Below are positions 61,606 through 64,000 of a stretch of 64,000 nucleotides of DNA, one piece after another. The position numbers and the translations under genes were made by a program. The notes under the pieces were generated by a model. The model did no database searches. It saw nothing but the letters and a program-made list of their open reading frames with translations, and was not told the origin of the DNA. Location of the stretch: assembly GCA_016711485.1 (NCBI GenBank), contig JADJSX010000023.1, positions 1,381,001 to 1,445,000 on the forward strand. Reading direction: 5' to 3'. This DNA is from Leptospiraceae bacterium (GTDB lineage Bacteria > Spirochaetota > Leptospiria > Leptospirales > Leptospiraceae). How positions within the stretch are numbered: the first letter of the stretch is position 1; each line of letters starts with the position of its first letter.

Positions 61606-62388
61606 CTAAAAATATAAATTAAAGCTTTCTTGTAAGGCGTCTACCGTATCAGGGTCGTCGGTGATGGGAAGAATCATCGCCGTTCTTGCAGAAAGTCGAG
61701 GAGGCAAACCTTTTCCAATAAGAGTTGCTGTGGCTACAAGCAAACGGGTAGAAATAGTTTCTTCTAGTCCAAGCTCTGGACGTGAGCGAACTAAGTTTGC
61801 AAACTTCACTAATTGTTTTACTTGAGAAGCGTCTAATCCTGTTTCGCCGCATATGATTTTTTCTTCTAGTTCCGGTTTTGGATAGGGGAATTCCATACAA
61901 AGAAATCTTTGCCTTGTAGAAGGTTTTAACTCCTTAAAACTTTTTTGGTATCCAGGGTTAAAGGATGCAACTAGTAAAAAATTTGGATTAGCAGGAATAT
62001 CCTCATTTTTTCGATCAATAAATAAAACTCTTCTATGGTCTGTCAAAGAGTGAATCGCAACCATTGTATCCGGTCTTGACTCTGCAATTTCATCTAAATA
62101 CAAAATTGCACCTTCTTTTACCGCAGTAGTCAAAGGTCCGTCTTGCCAAATTGTGTCCGCACCTTTCACTAAATACCTTCCTACTAAATCGGTAGCGGAA
62201 GTTTCCTCGTTGCAAAGAACAGTGATTAGCCTACGGTTCATCTTATGAGCGATATACTCTAAAAATCTAGACTTCCCCGATCCAGTTGGACCTTTGAGTA
62301 ACACAGGCAACCGTTCTTCGGCTGCCTTTAAAAAAATTTCTTCCTCTTTACCGATGACTTGGTAAAAAGGAATTTTAGTGGCTAACAT
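61606..62388 (-). CDS. norQ: NorQ/CbbQ-type AAA+ ATPase
   Basis: A 260-residue MoxR-type ATPase with Walker A GPTGSGKSRF (about residue 34), Walker B ILYLDEIAESRPDT and the sensor ASFNPGYQ. It is the partner of NorD in activating the reductase. It follows norB by 2 nt, so the operon is tightly coupled. Confidence 0.92.
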   Translation of the reverse strand: MLATKIPFYQVIGKEEEIFLKAAEERLPVLLKGPTGSGKSRFLEYIAHKMNRRLITVLCNEETSATDLVGRYLVKGADTIWQDGPLTTAVKEGAILYLDEIAESRPDTMVAIHSLTDHRRVLFIDRKNEDIPANPNFLLVASFNPGYQKSFKELKPSTRQRFLCMEFPYPKPELEEKIICGETGLDASQVKQLVKFANLVRSRPELGLEETISTRLLVATATLIGKGLPPRLSARTAMILPITDDPDTVDALQESFNLYF

Positions 62389-62390
62389 GA

Positions 62391-63737
62391 TTATTCTGCT
62401 CCTTCGGAAAGGATAGCTTCGTCTTTTGGAAGTCCATGTTTGATAAACCCATAGATAAATAAACTAATCCCAAAGGTAAACACAGTTGCCGCAAGTAACA
62501 TTCCTATGAAATGAACTTCTACTTCTTTTTGAACAGCAAGAAAATCCATTCCGAGTTTCCGTTCTAGGTAAACTTGTGTTATCCCCGCAACCGCAAGTGC
62601 TCCTGTCATTCCAATCATTCCTATATTTGCAGTCCAAAATGCAATATGTCCACTCATCTCGTTATAGAATTTTCTTCCAGTGAGATTTGGCATTGCGTAA
62701 GTGATAACGGCTAATACCAACATGCCGTAAGCTCCCCAAAATGCAAGATGACCGTGCATAGCAGTAATTAGTGTTCCATGTGTCCATTTATTTACAGCAG
62801 GCCAAGTATGGGCAAATCCCAAGAAACCGGCACCGACAAAAGACATTACGGCACTGCCTAACGTCCAGTAAAGGGCAATTTTATTCGGGTGATCTTTTCC
62901 TTTTTTATTATACATCCTAAGAGCCCAAGCTGCCATTCCTAAAAAGGCTAAAGGCTCTAAAGCAGAAAAAACTCCACCAATCATAAGCCAATATTTTGGT
63001 GTTCCGATCCAATAGTAATGATGACCCGTTCCTAAAATTCCAGAAAGGAACGTTAGTCCCACGACTACATACAGCCATTTTTCAATTACTTCTCTATCTA
63101 CTCCAGTGAGTTTAATCAGTAAGAAAGATAAAATCCCGCCCATGATTAATTCCCAAACGCCTTCTACCCAAAGATGAACTACCCACCAGCGAAAATAAGA
63201 ATCCATGGTGTGATTATCAAAGTAAATCATCCCCGGCAAATACAGTAATGCCGCTGCAAATAGTCCAAAGAATAAAACTAACTGAGTCGTGCTATTCTTT
63301 TTCCCATTCCAAATTGTCATTCCAATATTAAATAGAAATGTTAATACATTCACTACTACCAAGAAATCGAGTGGTCTAGGGATTTCTAAAAACTTTCTTC
63401 CTTCCCACCATTGAAAATGAAAACCTATAATAGCGATTACCCCCACTATAACCCATGAAGCCAATTGAATCCAAGCAAGTTTTACGCTAAAAAGCTCCGA
63501 GTTAGATTCCTCTGGTATAATGTAATAAGCCGCTCCCATAAATCCAGTGAGTAACCAAACGACCAATAAGTTGGTATGCGTCGCTCTTGCTACGTTAAAG
63601 GGAATGTAAAAATCGTGTAGAACATCGTACCCGATTCGGGCAAAACCCATGATAAAACCATATACAATCTGCAATGTTAAAAGTAACATACATACAGCAA
63701 AAAAGTAAAAGGCTATTTTTTGTGATTTAAACCTCAT
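62391..63737 (-). CDS. norB: Cytochrome c-dependent nitric oxide reductase large subunit
   Basis: A 448-residue, twelve-helix haem-copper oxidase superfamily member. Metal-binding histidines are seen in ATHTNLLVVWLL, GTGHHYYW and MHGHLAFWGAYG, and the NorB-specific glutamate in HLWVEGVWELIMG. It reduces two NO to N2O at the cell membrane. The missing N-terminal extension and the adjacent cytochrome c gene show the cNOR rather than the quinol type. It lies 10 nt after norC. Confidence 0.95.
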   Translation of the reverse strand: MRFKSQKIAFYFFAVCMLLLTLQIVYGFIMGFARIGYDVLHDFYIPFNVARATHTNLLVVWLLTGFMGAAYYIIPEESNSELFSVKLAWIQLASWVIVGVIAIIGFHFQWWEGRKFLEIPRPLDFLVVVNVLTFLFNIGMTIWNGKKNSTTQLVLFFGLFAAALLYLPGMIYFDNHTMDSYFRWWVVHLWVEGVWELIMGGILSFLLIKLTGVDREVIEKWLYVVVGLTFLSGILGTGHHYYWIGTPKYWLMIGGVFSALEPLAFLGMAAWALRMYNKKGKDHPNKIALYWTLGSAVMSFVGAGFLGFAHTWPAVNKWTHGTLITAMHGHLAFWGAYGMLVLAVITYAMPNLTGRKFYNEMSGHIAFWTANIGMIGMTGALAVAGITQVYLERKLGMDFLAVQKEVEVHFIGMLLAATVFTFGISLFIYGFIKHGLPKDEAILSEGAE

Positions 63738-63747
63738 TTATTTCTCC

Positions 63748-64000
63748 TCATTTTAAGCTCGAAAGAAATTGTACAATTTCTGTAAGCTCTGATTCTGCGA
63801 GCGGCAACTTAGGCATAGCCGTTCCTGGTTTTACAGCCTGTGGATCTTTCAACCATTTTGTCAAATAACCAATATCATACTTTGTTCCCACTTTATCTAA
63901 CGCCGGTCCTACATTCCCACCTTTACCGCTAATAGCATGGCAAGCGAGGCAAATCTGTGTTACCTTTTGTGGCATTGGTTGGGATGGGTTTGTAGTAGAT
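63748..64000 (-). CDS. norC: Nitric oxide reductase cytochrome c subunit, 5' end beyond window
   Basis: The frame is open to the window edge. It has a single haem site CLACH and a distal methionine candidate in GTAMPKLPLAESE. The C-terminal position of the cytochrome domain and the following norB identify NorC, the electron-accepting subunit. The membrane anchor should lie to the right of the window. Confidence 0.9.
   Translation of the reverse strand, partial: STTNPSQPMPQKVTQICLACHAISGKGGNVGPALDKVGTKYDIGYLTKWLKDPQAVKPGTAMPKLPLAESELTEIVQFLSSLK

Noticed and set aside
1..64000. CRISPR array, tRNA or rRNA genes
   Set aside because: No evenly spaced short repeats with unique spacers and no cloverleaf-like or rRNA-like sequence was seen; repeat R spacing is irregular.

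Overview
The window is an AT-rich bacterial chromosome segment that most resembles a Leptospira-type spirochaete (Leptospiraceae or a close uncultured relative). The support is a DUF1554/cadherin-like lipoprotein typical of Leptospira, many lipoproteins with loose spirochaetal lipoboxes, several class III adenylate cyclases, a 7TMR-DISM hybrid kinase, and a K+-type membrane pyrophosphatase. No rRNA, tRNA or CRISPR array was found.

Layout. 1-20 kb is mostly housekeeping: a cyclophilin and argH, pepN, a CrtI-like oxidoreductase, an LCP protein with rsfS, a compact suf iron-sulfur operon (sufC-sufD-Rieske-sufS-sufU-sufT-like, with no sufB), EAL and HDOD signalling proteins, hppA and an ankyrin protein. 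20-43 kb is accessory DNA: small lipoproteins, intact and decayed toxin-antitoxin modules, a GH25 lysozyme, two adenylate cyclases, a GGDEF regulator with its kinase, an IS3 element, a broken spermidine-synthase-like gene, and a dense set of dispersed repeats. 43-59 kb holds a TonB-dependent receptor, two-component genes, a phosphate-type porin with a lipoprotein, an ankyrin lipoprotein, a large hybrid kinase, a DUF1554 lipoprotein and a rhomboid protease. 59.9-64 kb is a nitric oxide reductase operon (norC-norB-norQ-norD) that runs off the right edge.

The most notable content is the repeat landscape. (1) Repeat R has about ten copies plus fragments between 20.2 and 59.6 kb, all on the + strand. 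Its core is flanked by GTTCAAAACATCTC and GAGAAGTTGRAT, which pair like the R/L boxes of integron attC sites (the 3' box fits GTTRRRY), and it often sits right before a gene or at the edge of a gene fragment. (2) Short TACC...GGTA elements with TA target duplications (MITE-like, IS630/mariner style) interrupt a higA antitoxin and a GH25 lysozyme. Removing each element plus one TA restores both reading frames exactly. (3) Element B has near-perfect 20-bp inverted ends; one copy abuts the start codon of the CrtI-like gene and another is split by the IS3 element.

Three envelope or membrane genes are out of frame at simple repeats (T10 in the TonB receptor signal peptide, T7 in the ankyrin lipoprotein signal peptide, (TA)5 in the spermidine-synthase-like protein). 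These are phase-variation candidates, or assembly indels. A tract of nine TTACA motifs with 9/11-bp spacing lies upstream of the porin and looks like an operator array.
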